From assembly GCA_002428605.1 (NCBI GenBank), contig DIXH01000087.1:1-27883 (forward strand): DNA of 27,883 bases, given 5' to 3'. Each line of letters opens with the position of its first letter. The first letter of the stretch is position 1. Source of the DNA: Clostridiaceae bacterium UBA6085 (GTDB taxonomy: Bacteria > Bacillota > Clostridia > Clostridiales > Clostridiaceae). Positions 8,932 to 16,131 of this stretch are shown in pieces. The notes under the pieces were generated by a model, which was given only the letters and a program-made list of their open reading frames with translations, was not told the DNA's origin and made no database searches. Position numbers and translations under genes: made by a program.

Positions 8932-8963
8932 ATTATCTTATACCAAGTCCGTACGATTTTCAA
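8932..8963 (-). promoter_or_regulatory. Candidate promoter of the ATPase operon
   Basis: Upstream of the GTG start, the - strand has TTGAAA (8958-8963) and, 15 bases on, TATAAG (8937-8942), overlapped by GATAAT (8932-8937). The -35 element would lie inside the last codons of the radical SAM gene. No terminator hairpin is visible between that gene and the ATPase operon, so read-through is also possible. Spacing is not ideal, so this is tentative. Confidence 0.3.
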
Positions 8964-8966
8964 TTG

Positions 8967-10673
8967 TTATCGTTGTAACAATGTGATAATTTTACCATAC
9001 GTTCGACCTTTCTCGAACAATACAGCTACCGGTCCCTGGTTTCTTTCGTTACCTGATGTGTGCGAGACAACATCATTCTCAAACCATTCTACGTGTCCAT
9101 CAACCCCTCCTTCACTTTTAAGCCTTCTCCTGATATCGTGCGTGTCTCTATCGATCCTTCCCAGGAATAGGGGAATACCCTGCCTCCTGTTCCAGAGGAG
9201 AAAGTCATACTTCACAAGGTCCCTCATGAGACCCGGTTCGAAACTTGTTTTCATCTCCAGTTCCCTTATCGAGTACATTAGCAATATCCTGTAGTAGTCA
9301 TCTGATGAAGGTGACCGTACCCTGTACCCCTCATTGTCAAGTGCTCTCCCGAGACCCTCAAAGAAGATCAGCGGGTCCTCATGGAAGCTTATTGCATATG
9401 TCAGGGAATTAGTGAACTTTCCAGTATTATGGTATTTGTCGAGGGCCTTCTCAGCGGACTTGAGCCGCTTAATTTCCTCTCTGCAGAGAGCTGCCGTACT
9501 TATAACCTGATAAGGCGGAAATGGGCTGTATACAATGTCCCATCGCTTCGTTTCCCTCTCAATCGGAGTACCTTTTATGACCTTAAGGAATCCCAGCTGC
9601 AGAACGTCAGGCCTTAGAGAGTAGACTTCATTGAAGCTCCTGTTGAACGATTCCATCGTATCCATTGGAAGTCCGGCAATCAGGTCAAGATGATGGTGGA
9701 TGTTTCCAAGTGTGAGAAGCCTTTCAAGGCCTTCCCTGAAACCCTTCGAATGTCTCCTTATAAGATTCAGCACATTCTCGTCAGTGCTCTGCACGCCTGT
9801 CTCGAACTGTATCCTACCGGGAGGAGAAAACTTAAGCACCTCCATCTGAGAGTCATCAACCATCGATGGCGACATCTCGAAATGGAAGACAGCAGAGGTT
9901 TCAAGTGCAATTATCCTTCTGAAGATCTCAGATGCATCTGGATGAGCATTGAAGGTCCTGTCCATGAATTTGACAAGCTTCGCACCAAGTGACAGCAGCC
10001 TCTCCACATCTTCCATGACATCATCAGCCGACCTGAACCTCAGGTCCTTCTCGGCAGACGACAGGCAGTAGGAGCAGCTGTAGGGGCATCCCCTTGAAGC
10101 CTCGATGCAGGCGATCCTGTCTGAAAGGTCTTCATCCATGGAGTATGGGAATGGAAGCCTTGCCAGGTCCATCTTGCCTCTTGGCGGAAAAACTGCAGGA
10201 ATCCCGTTTTTCATAGCTGCAAGCCCGCAGACCTCATCGTTTTCCCCCAGGCAAAATGAACCTGTCAGTATGGCGTTTTCCAGGCATTTTTCAATGAGCT
10301 CACGGTAGGTCTCTTCGCCCTCGCCTGCAACGATATAGTCACCGCATAGAGCAAGCAGGCTTTCTTCAGCGTTCCAGCTCACCTCGGGTCCTCCGAAGAG
10401 GAGACGTATGGAAGGCCTTGCAAGCCTTATGAGCCTGGAGACACGGGTCACCTGCTCCACATTCCAGATGTAGGTTGAGAAACAGACCATATCAGGCTCA
10501 TCATCCAGTATGTCGTCAAGCATGTCCATCATGGGACTCTGTATGGTATATTCCCTTATAAGGCAGTCATAATTCAGGTCCTTCGTGAATTCCTTCATGT
10601 ATCTCAGGGCTATGTTCGTATGTATGAATCTGGAGTCAATGGATACGAGGACTACCTTCGGCCTATTTCGCAT
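8967..10673 (-). CDS. B12-binding-domain radical SAM protein (DUF4080-like)
   Basis: Residues 1 to about 150 form a Rossmann-like cobalamin-binding-type domain (VVLVSIDSRFIHTNIALRYM; DMVCFSTYIWNV; LLFGGPEVSW). A radical SAM core follows with the cluster motif CPYSCSYC (CxxxCxxC) after IEASRG, and then QFETGVQSTDENVL and LIAGLPMDTMESF. The C-terminal third resembles DUF4080, found in B12-type radical SAM proteins of Clostridia. The likely chemistry is SAM radical generation; the substrate is unknown. The chosen ATG (10673, MRNRPKVVLVSID) starts 19 residues inside the longest open frame, because the extension is unlike the family. It overlaps the PLC-like gene by 11 bases, implying co-translation. 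It lacks the usual DxHxxG cobalamin motif in an obvious form, so B12 use is not certain. Confidence 0.85.
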   Translation of the reverse strand: MRNRPKVVLVSIDSRFIHTNIALRYMKEFTKDLNYDCLIREYTIQSPMMDMLDDILDDEPDMVCFSTYIWNVEQVTRVSRLIRLARPSIRLLFGGPEVSWNAEESLLALCGDYIVAGEGEETYRELIEKCLENAILTGSFCLGENDEVCGLAAMKNGIPAVFPPRGKMDLARLPFPYSMDEDLSDRIACIEASRGCPYSCSYCLSSAEKDLRFRSADDVMEDVERLLSLGAKLVKFMDRTFNAHPDASEIFRRIIALETSAVFHFEMSPSMVDDSQMEVLKFSPPGRIQFETGVQSTDENVLNLIRRHSKGFREGLERLLTLGNIHHHLDLIAGLPMDTMESFNRSFNEVYSLRPDVLQLGFLKVIKGTPIERETKRWDIVYSPFPPYQVISTAALCREEIKRLKSAEKALDKYHNTGKFTNSLTYAISFHEDPLIFFEGLGRALDNEGYRVRSPSSDDYYRILLMYSIRELEMKTSFEPGLMRDLVKYDFLLWNRRQGIPLFLGRIDRDTHDIRRRLKSEGGVDGHVEWFENDVVSHTSGNERNQGPVAVLFEKGRTYGKIITLLQR

Positions 10674-11391
10674 AATATAGCTCGTAGAAGTCAAGAAGCA
10701 GCCCCGCTGTTGTCCTCTGTGCCTCGGCAAGCAGCCTTGTGGACAGCTCGTAGTAAAGCCTGTCCCTGTCCTCTTCCCTGCTGAACTCTTCTACAGTCCT
10801 GTTCGCTGACTTGGCATTTTCCCTTATGTATTCATCGAACTCACTGAACCTCTTGACGCCGTCTGACACGGAATAGTCAATCTCCTCGAATATCCTGTTC
10901 TTGATCCAGGTCTCGTAGGACTTGTGGCTGTCAAGCAGCTTGTTGTTGACGTGCTGAGGCACCGTCATGTCCTGAGAAAGGTGGCATACAGCACCAAGGT
11001 AGAACACGGATTTATGCGTGTTGCTCCTGCTGAGGTAGAACAGGCTCTTGTCCCTGTACTTCTTCGCTTCACTTAGAGCATCTGAAAAGCCATATAACCC
11101 TTTTTGCATCTTGTTGTGGTAGAAATGGTTTATCGACTTGAAGTCCTGGTCGGCCCATGTGGCCCCTTCGTTGAGGGGCTTGATGAATTCCTTGTAGAAG
11201 CGGGCTGCATCAGCGTGACCTTCGTTCTCAAGTATCTGGACAGCCTGTATATTTATGAACCTGTGCACCATGCACGGGGTCTTGAAAGCCATTTTCTTCA
11301 GAGGATTGGCCGCTACCATTACTCCGGTAAGTACCATTCCGTATGTGTATTCGACAGCGCCCCTGGGCTTCTTGTCTATCGCACCCTCCAT
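10663..11391 (-). CDS. Zinc-dependent phospholipase C-like protein, no signal peptide
   Basis: 242 residues with the metal-ligand pattern of the zinc phospholipase C / P1-nuclease fold. Aligned by eye with Clostridium alpha-toxin, the ligands are H43 (CMVHRFINIQ), D81 (GATWADQDF), H89 or H92, H137 and D141 (FYLGAVCHLSQD), H147, then H156 and E160 (HxxxE in SHKSYETW). The spacings H137-D141-H147 and H156-E160 match. Secreted members coordinate zinc through an N-terminal Trp exposed by signal cleavage; this protein has no signal peptide and a 40-residue lead before the first His, so it is probably cytoplasmic or uses a different third site. An AAGGAG site lies 9 bases before the ATG. It overlaps the following radical SAM gene. 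Phosphodiester or phosphate-ester hydrolysis is likely, substrate unknown. Confidence 0.75.
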   Translation of the reverse strand: MEGAIDKKPRGAVEYTYGMVLTGVMVAANPLKKMAFKTPCMVHRFINIQAVQILENEGHADAARFYKEFIKPLNEGATWADQDFKSINHFYHNKMQKGLYGFSDALSEAKKYRDKSLFYLSRSNTHKSVFYLGAVCHLSQDMTVPQHVNNKLLDSHKSYETWIKNRIFEEIDYSVSDGVKRFSEFDEYIRENAKSANRTVEEFSREEDRDRLYYELSTRLLAEAQRTTAGLLLDFYELYYAK

Positions 11392-11422
11392 CTGGGATCA
11401 GCTCCTTGATGTTAATGATTAC

Positions 11423-11428
11423 ATTATA
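11423..11428 (-). promoter_or_regulatory. Candidate -10 box for the PLC-like/radical SAM pair
   Basis: A consensus TATAAT reads on the - strand 32 bases before the ATG. A TTGCAA at 11448-11453 is the best -35 but lies at a 19-base spacing. Confidence 0.4.
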
Positions 11429-11568
11429 CTCCTTTACGGGTATTTTTTTGCAAATCTTGCGTCAAATCACTGCATATACGCTCATTTATTGAACAATAAA
11501 TAATAATACCGTTTACAATTTCAAAATCGTCAATTTTACAAAATATATATTCTCTAATCGATAAGGTT

Positions 11569-11586
11569 TGGCATGCTGTCGTGCCA
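11569..11586. promoter_or_regulatory. Inverted repeat TGGCA-N8-TGCCA upstream of the aminopeptidase
   Basis: An 18-base symmetric site sits about 60 bases before the candidate -10 of the M29 gene. Size and symmetry suit a dimeric regulator. No regulator is identified and the arms are only five bases, so chance is possible. Confidence 0.25.
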
Positions 11587-11640
11587 TTTCAGGAAATATC
11601 GGCATTGCAGACGCACGGTTTCAACGCATTGCCATACTGG

Positions 11641-11649
11641 TGGTACAAT
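11641..11649 (+). promoter_or_regulatory. Extended -10 promoter of the M29 aminopeptidase
   Basis: TGGTACAAT (TG, one base, TACAAT at 11644-11649) lies 30 bases before the ATG. No good -35 is present; TTTCAA at 11619-11624 is at a 19-base spacing. An extended -10 explains this. Confidence 0.5.
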
Positions 11650-11678
11650 GATATTAATATCGTTTTTTGGAGGTAATA

Positions 11679-12794
11679 ATGAAAGACCCGAGAATATCAA
11701 AACTGGCATGGAATCTCATTAACTACTCAACAAGGCTTAAAGAGGGCGAGAAGGTCCTCATAGAGTGCACCGGGCTCGAGCATGAGCTGGTATCTTCAAT
11801 CGTTGAGGAAGCGTACAGGGTAAAGGCTCTTCCGTTCGTCACCATAAAGGACGCCAGGGTCCAGAGGTCGCTTCTCATGGGAGCATCAAAGGAACAAATG
11901 GACATGATGGCAAAGTATGAGGCTGCGAGAATGGAGGACATGGACGCCTATATAGGCATCAGGTCGGGGATGAACATCAGCGAGACCTCTGATGTGCCAT
12001 CTGAAAAGATGGACCTTTACTCCAAGCACTTCATGCATCCGGTCCATTTCGACATCAGGGTAAACAGGACCAAATGGACCGTGCTCAGGTACCCCTCACC
12101 TTCAATGGCTCAGGCTGCGGGAAGATCCACTGAGGCCTTCGAGGATTTATACTTCGACGTCTGCAACCTTGACTATTCAAAGATGTCAGAGGCAATGGAC
12201 AGCCTTGTCTCCCTCATGGAGAAGACAGACAGGGTAAGGCTCGTTGCAGAGGGCACAGACCTGTCCTTCAGTATAAAGGACATTCCTGTCATAAAGTGCG
12301 CAGGAGAAATGAACATCCCGGATGGTGAGGTATATACCGCACCAGTCAGGGATTCGGTCAACGGAGTGATCACCTACAACGCACCTTCACTCTACCAGGG
12401 CTTCACCTATGAGAACATCAGGCTGGAATTCAAGGACGGCAGGATCATCTCAGCTTCAGCCAACGATTCTGAAAGGATAAACAAGGTATTCGATACCGAT
12501 GAGGGTGCGAGGTACGTCGGGGAGTTCGCTATAGGAGTGAACCCCTACATACTCACGCCTATGAAGGATACGCTCTTTGACGAGAAGATCTCAGGCTCGA
12601 TCCACTTCACACCGGGCAACAGCTACGAGGACGCTGACAATACCAACAGGTCAGCTGTACACTGGGACCTTGTCCTCATACAGAGGCCTGAATACGGCGG
12701 CGGCGAGATATGGTTCGATGATGTCCTCATAAGGAAGGACGGACTCTTCATCCACGAGGATCTCCTGAAGCTCAATCCGGAGAACCTGATATAG
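11679..12794 (+). CDS. M29-family aminopeptidase (AmpS-like metallopeptidase)
   Basis: 371 residues, close to the family length. M29 enzymes are cytoplasmic two-metal aminopeptidases that remove N-terminal residues from peptides. Metal and catalytic residues expected from the family are visible in order in the C-terminal domain: Glu in CAGEMNIPDGEVYTAP, Glu in YVGEFAIGVNP, His and Tyr in SGSIHFTPGNSY, and His-x-Asp in SAVHWDLVL. The N-terminal domain (residues 1 to about 200) is the non-catalytic half. The chosen start is ATG 11679, because TGGAGGT (11668-11674) lies just upstream; the TTG at 11667 overlaps the Shine-Dalgarno itself. The gene stands alone, with its own promoter and a hairpin downstream, and converges with the YjdF-like gene. 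Confidence 0.93.
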   Translation: MKDPRISKLAWNLINYSTRLKEGEKVLIECTGLEHELVSSIVEEAYRVKALPFVTIKDARVQRSLLMGASKEQMDMMAKYEAARMEDMDAYIGIRSGMNISETSDVPSEKMDLYSKHFMHPVHFDIRVNRTKWTVLRYPSPSMAQAAGRSTEAFEDLYFDVCNLDYSKMSEAMDSLVSLMEKTDRVRLVAEGTDLSFSIKDIPVIKCAGEMNIPDGEVYTAPVRDSVNGVITYNAPSLYQGFTYENIRLEFKDGRIISASANDSERINKVFDTDEGARYVGEFAIGVNPYILTPMKDTLFDEKISGSIHFTPGNSYEDADNTNRSAVHWDLVLIQRPEYGGGEIWFDDVLIRKDGLFIHEDLLKLNPENLI

Positions 12795-12883
12795 AGCAGC
12801 CTTCAAGGTATCCGGTTAAACTGAAGTTCAGTCCGGACTGATATGCTGCAGGCAATCCTAATGAACAATGTGCCTATATTAAA

Positions 12884-12916
12884 AGGGACCCTCTGCTATC
12901 TCTGCAGAAGGTCCCT
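12884..12916. terminator. Bidirectional terminator hairpin
   Basis: A 13-bp stem with one mismatch (12884-12896 with 12904-12916) has a 7-base loop. The - strand exit is TTTTAATA after the stem, the + strand exit is CTCTTATT. It sits between the convergent M29 gene and the YjdF-like gene and can serve both. Confidence 0.8.
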
Positions 12917-12943
12917 CTCTTATTGCCTGATTCCAATATGCCC

Positions 12944-13489
12944 CTAAGTTCTTTCCTTTGACACGTTATAAAGCACAATCGCTGCCAGGAGAGCCCCTAT
13001 TGTCCCGAATATCAGGTCCAGCATGGTGTCCGTAAGGCTCCCGTGCTGGGAGTTAGCTCCAAGGAAGTCCACTCCATACTCGTATATCTCCCAGAAGGTG
13101 CTGAGGCTGACAGAAAGGAAGAAGGCATAGAGGGCTCCGGATCTCCTTGATGGGTTCCCTTCCTTCCTTATCCCATCCTTTGCAAGATACACAAGGCAGG
13201 CTCCGGTGACAAGATGGACAAGGCTGTCGTACCATGGAAGGAGGACATAAAGGTTGAGGATTACACCGATGAAGGTCGCCATGATGAACCACCCTGTGAA
13301 GATCAGCCTTGCTGGGAGCTTTGCCTTTCCTCTTCCTGAATAAAGGAAGAGGAAAAGAAGAATGAATGCCGCCGAAATTACTGATTGTGCCGACTTCTCG
13401 GAGGTATCTCCGATCATTAAAAAATAAAAGGCGCAGCTAATGAAAAGTATCGCCACCGCTGTTTCAGGTAAAAATGGCCTCTTCTTCAT
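12944..13489 (-). CDS. YjdF/DUF2238-like membrane protein
   Basis: 181 residues with five to six predicted membrane helices. The pattern WYDSLVHLVTGACLVYL, then STFWEIYEYGVDFL and QHGSLTDTMLDLIFGTIGALL, matches the YjdF/DUF2238 family of bacterial integral membrane proteins, whose function is not established. Acidic and His residues in these membrane-edge motifs (W-x-D-x-x-x-H, W-E-x-x-E, T-D-x-x-x-D) are the conserved ones. I chose ATG 13489 (MKKRPFLPE), which has GGAGGTG 5 bases upstream; another ATG at 13507 overlaps the flippase stop as ATGA and would add six residues. Last gene of a four-gene unit, so it may be translated together with the flippase. Confidence 0.8.
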   Translation of the reverse strand: MKKRPFLPETAVAILFISCAFYFLMIGDTSEKSAQSVISAAFILLFLFLYSGRGKAKLPARLIFTGWFIMATFIGVILNLYVLLPWYDSLVHLVTGACLVYLAKDGIRKEGNPSRRSGALYAFFLSVSLSTFWEIYEYGVDFLGANSQHGSLTDTMLDLIFGTIGALLAAIVLYNVSKERT

Positions 13490-13503
13490 TTCTGCACCTC
13501 CAA

Positions 13504-15102
13504 TCATCTCATCCTTTTCCTTAGCCCCTCTGGAATCATCCTTAGAAGCCGTGGGCTGATCTCACTGATTTCATCCTTCTTCAATCCTCCTATGAGGAGA
13601 AGGGCTGTAAAATAAACCGCCATTCCAATTCCTATGTTTGCAAATGTAAGAATGCTTGACAGGGCATACCCTGCTCCTAAATTTGAGAACAGGAGGTTTG
13701 TGAGATACAGGACCCCTCCCATTGCAGCAGACGCTGCCAGCGGTCTTATGGATTCCCTGATTAGGTTCATCCTGATACCAAGCCCCTTTGTTATGAGTAC
13801 GTTGTTTAACATGAAGGGTATTATATAGTTAAGGTACATCGAGAGCACAGCTCCCATGATGTTGACCTCAGGCATTACCACGAAATATGAGTTGGAGACC
13901 AGCTTGACAACAATTCCCAGGGATAGTGTCGCTATTCCCCAGTAGAACTTGCCGAAGCTCTGGAATATTACGTTCTGGACCATGACAAATCCCAGAAAAA
14001 TAACAACAAAAGCTCCGTACTTCAGAAGTACCGCACCTGCCCTGCCCGGGTAGAGGAGTGCATATACTGGGTCCGCCAGGACCATCAGCCCGAAGGCCGA
14101 GGGCATTGCGATCATGAATACCGTCTTTACCGCAAACCTTATCTTCCGCTCCACATCCTCATCGTCATCAAGTGCCCTGGCCCTGGATATTCCGGGCAGA
14201 AGCACCGCTGTCAGCGCAACGATGATGGTGTTCGGAGTGTATATCAGTGTCTTGAACCTGGACAGCTGGCTGAAGGCGGTCTTTGCTGCCGTGAAGTCAA
14301 GGCCTGCTGTATAAAGTGCGTTGTTCACTATGAACATGTCGATGAATCCGCCAAGGTTCTGGATTCCTGCTGACATGGTTATCGGGAATCCATAACTGAA
14401 AAGCTTCATGAGAAGCTCCCTGTTCGTGTGCCTGTAGGCCTCAGGGTCCTGCATGGACCTCTTAACCTTGTGGAGCCTGCCCTTGTAGTATTCCCTTATG
14501 AGAAGTATGACCGCAACCAGAGCTCCCACACTTGTTCCCAGGGTACCTCCCGCGACGCCGTACTCAACTGATACCTTCATGAGTGCCCATGCGGCTGCCA
14601 GTGACACGGTCACATTGACAAGCTGCTCAATTATCTTTGATACCGCATTGCTCGCTATATAGCTTCTTCCAAGGAAATAACCCCTGTATGCCGAAAGGAT
14701 GCCTGTTATAAGCACTGTCGGGGACAGTGCCCTTATGGCAGTGACAGCCTGGGGGCTCTTCGATGCGGTGGCTATAAGTGGTGCCATCGCGAACAGCAGG
14801 ATCGAAGCGAAGAGGGAAAGGAGGATCAGCACCGACCTTGCAAGGCGGAATGCCCTCAAGGCATCCCTGTGGTTGCCTTTTGCCGTCAGCTCAGATATGA
14901 GCTTGGCTATGCCTCTCTGGATCCCCTCATTGGTGAGTACATATATGAATGTGAAGGCGTCATATGACACCACATAAATGCCGTGTCCTACGTCGCCTAA
15001 TATCCTGACAAGCAGAGGGACATAGACCACGGACATTATCTTTACGAGCATTTCCGCAACCGAAAGGTATGCGAACCCCTTGCCCGTTGACTGCTGCTTC
15101 AT
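13504..15102 (-). CDS. SpoVB/YtgP-type polysaccharide flippase (MOP superfamily)
   Basis: 532 residues with about 14 membrane helices, the layout of the MOP exporter family that includes MurJ, SpoVB and Wzx. The N-terminus GFAYLSVAEMLVKIMSVVYVPLLVRILGDVGHGIYVV is close to the SpoVB/YtgP group, which moves lipid-linked cell wall or polysaccharide precursors across the membrane. The central loop about residue 205 is basic (YYKGRLHKVKRSMQDPEAYR), as in this group. It lies 13 bases after the pseudouridine synthase gene and just before the YjdF-like gene. SpoVB proper and lipid II flippase of the same family cannot be separated from sequence alone. A SpoVB assignment would imply endospore formation. 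Confidence 0.85.
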   Translation of the reverse strand: MKQQSTGKGFAYLSVAEMLVKIMSVVYVPLLVRILGDVGHGIYVVSYDAFTFIYVLTNEGIQRGIAKLISELTAKGNHRDALRAFRLARSVLILLSLFASILLFAMAPLIATASKSPQAVTAIRALSPTVLITGILSAYRGYFLGRSYIASNAVSKIIEQLVNVTVSLAAAWALMKVSVEYGVAGGTLGTSVGALVAVILLIREYYKGRLHKVKRSMQDPEAYRHTNRELLMKLFSYGFPITMSAGIQNLGGFIDMFIVNNALYTAGLDFTAAKTAFSQLSRFKTLIYTPNTIIVALTAVLLPGISRARALDDDEDVERKIRFAVKTVFMIAMPSAFGLMVLADPVYALLYPGRAGAVLLKYGAFVVIFLGFVMVQNVIFQSFGKFYWGIATLSLGIVVKLVSNSYFVVMPEVNIMGAVLSMYLNYIIPFMLNNVLITKGLGIRMNLIRESIRPLAASAAMGGVLYLTNLLFSNLGAGYALSSILTFANIGIGMAVYFTALLLIGGLKKDEISEISPRLLRMIPEGLRKRMR

Positions 15103-15115
15103 CTAGAAACCTCCA

Positions 15116-16081
15116 TCATAGGTCGAATTTGAAAACGTCGTTCCTTATCTTCTTGAATATCGGCGGAAGCTTTTCAACTATTACCTTGTTCTCAAGATAC
15201 TGAAGCTTTCCGGTTGCGTTCCTGAAGGTCAGCTTGTATGCGTACAGGTACTGGTATGAAAGCGCGTACTTGTTGTTGAAGTAGTTGTTGGTAGTCTTGT
15301 CTCCGTACTTTGTGTCGCCGACTATCGGGTTGCCGAGGAATGCCAGGTGTGCCCTCAGCTGGTGGCTTCTTCCGGTAAGAAGCTCAAGCTCCACGAACGA
15401 GAACAGTCCGCTTGACCGCTCTGAAACCACCTTCATTGCGATCTCCTTGCGGGATGGTCCGTCAGTGAGGGATACAAGGCTCGTATTGACATCCTCTCTT
15501 TTCTCGATGAATGCCCTGTACTCGCCGTCCTTTATCCTTCCCTTTACAAGTGCGACATACTTCTTCTCTATGTCCCTCTCCCTCATCATTGAGCTAAGCT
15601 CCTTGAGGGCTTCGAAATTCTTTCCGTACATTACAAGGCCTGATGTGTTCCTGTCCAGCCTGTTCACAGGTGAAGGCGAGAAGGTCTTCTCATCCTCAGG
15701 GCTGTATTCACCCTTCTCCTTAAGATATGAAAGGACGTGGTCAGTAAGGGTAGGCTCATTGCTCCCCATATCCTTATGTACCAGTATCCCTGGCCACTTC
15801 TCCACTACAAGGAGATTTTCATCCTCGTAGGTGACCTTGAACTCAGCGTCCACCTGTATGAATTCCTTTTTGGTTTCAGGCGCTTTTGATTCAAGGTACT
15901 TTATCTCCAGTACATCCCCAAGGTTCAGCATGTCCTTTTCCTTGCCCCTTGCGCCGTTGACCCTTATGTCGCCTTTCCTCATCGCCTTGTATATCGCTGA
16001 AAGCGGTACATCCTTCAGGTATTTCCGAAGAAACTTGTCCAGCCTCTGTCCTGCTTCATTGCTTCCGATCTCTATTCTCAT
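15116..16081 (-). CDS. RluA-family pseudouridine synthase with S4 domain
   Basis: 321 residues. Residues 1-65 are an S4 RNA-binding domain (GQRLDKFLRKYLKDVPLSAI, then GDIRVNG). The catalytic RluA core follows, with the active-site motif NRLDRNTSGLV; the catalytic Asp is D143. The usual His of the HRLD motif is Asn, a substitution also seen in Gram-positive members. Later core motifs are GRSHQLRAHLAFLGNPIVGD. It converts uridine to pseudouridine in rRNA or tRNA; the target position cannot be given. The start is ATG 16081, with AAGGAG 5 bases before it; the longer frame upstream (to 16123) has no comparable site. It is 50 bases after the helicase gene and 13 bases before the flippase. Confidence 0.92.
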   Translation of the reverse strand: MRIEIGSNEAGQRLDKFLRKYLKDVPLSAIYKAMRKGDIRVNGARGKEKDMLNLGDVLEIKYLESKAPETKKEFIQVDAEFKVTYEDENLLVVEKWPGILVHKDMGSNEPTLTDHVLSYLKEKGEYSPEDEKTFSPSPVNRLDRNTSGLVMYGKNFEALKELSSMMRERDIEKKYVALVKGRIKDGEYRAFIEKREDVNTSLVSLTDGPSRKEIAMKVVSERSSGLFSFVELELLTGRSHQLRAHLAFLGNPIVGDTKYGDKTTNNYFNNKYALSYQYLYAYKLTFRNATGKLQYLENKVIVEKLPPIFKKIRNDVFKFDL

Positions 16082-16131
16082 TTTTCTCCTTAAGTGAGCG
16101 TTCTGCTCCCCGATATCTTCCAATAATTATA

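Noticed and set aside
12820..12832. Palindrome ACTGAAGTTCAGT after the M29 gene
   Set aside because: Six-base arms around one base in a short intergenic stretch, with no T run; the hairpin at 12884-12916 explains termination.
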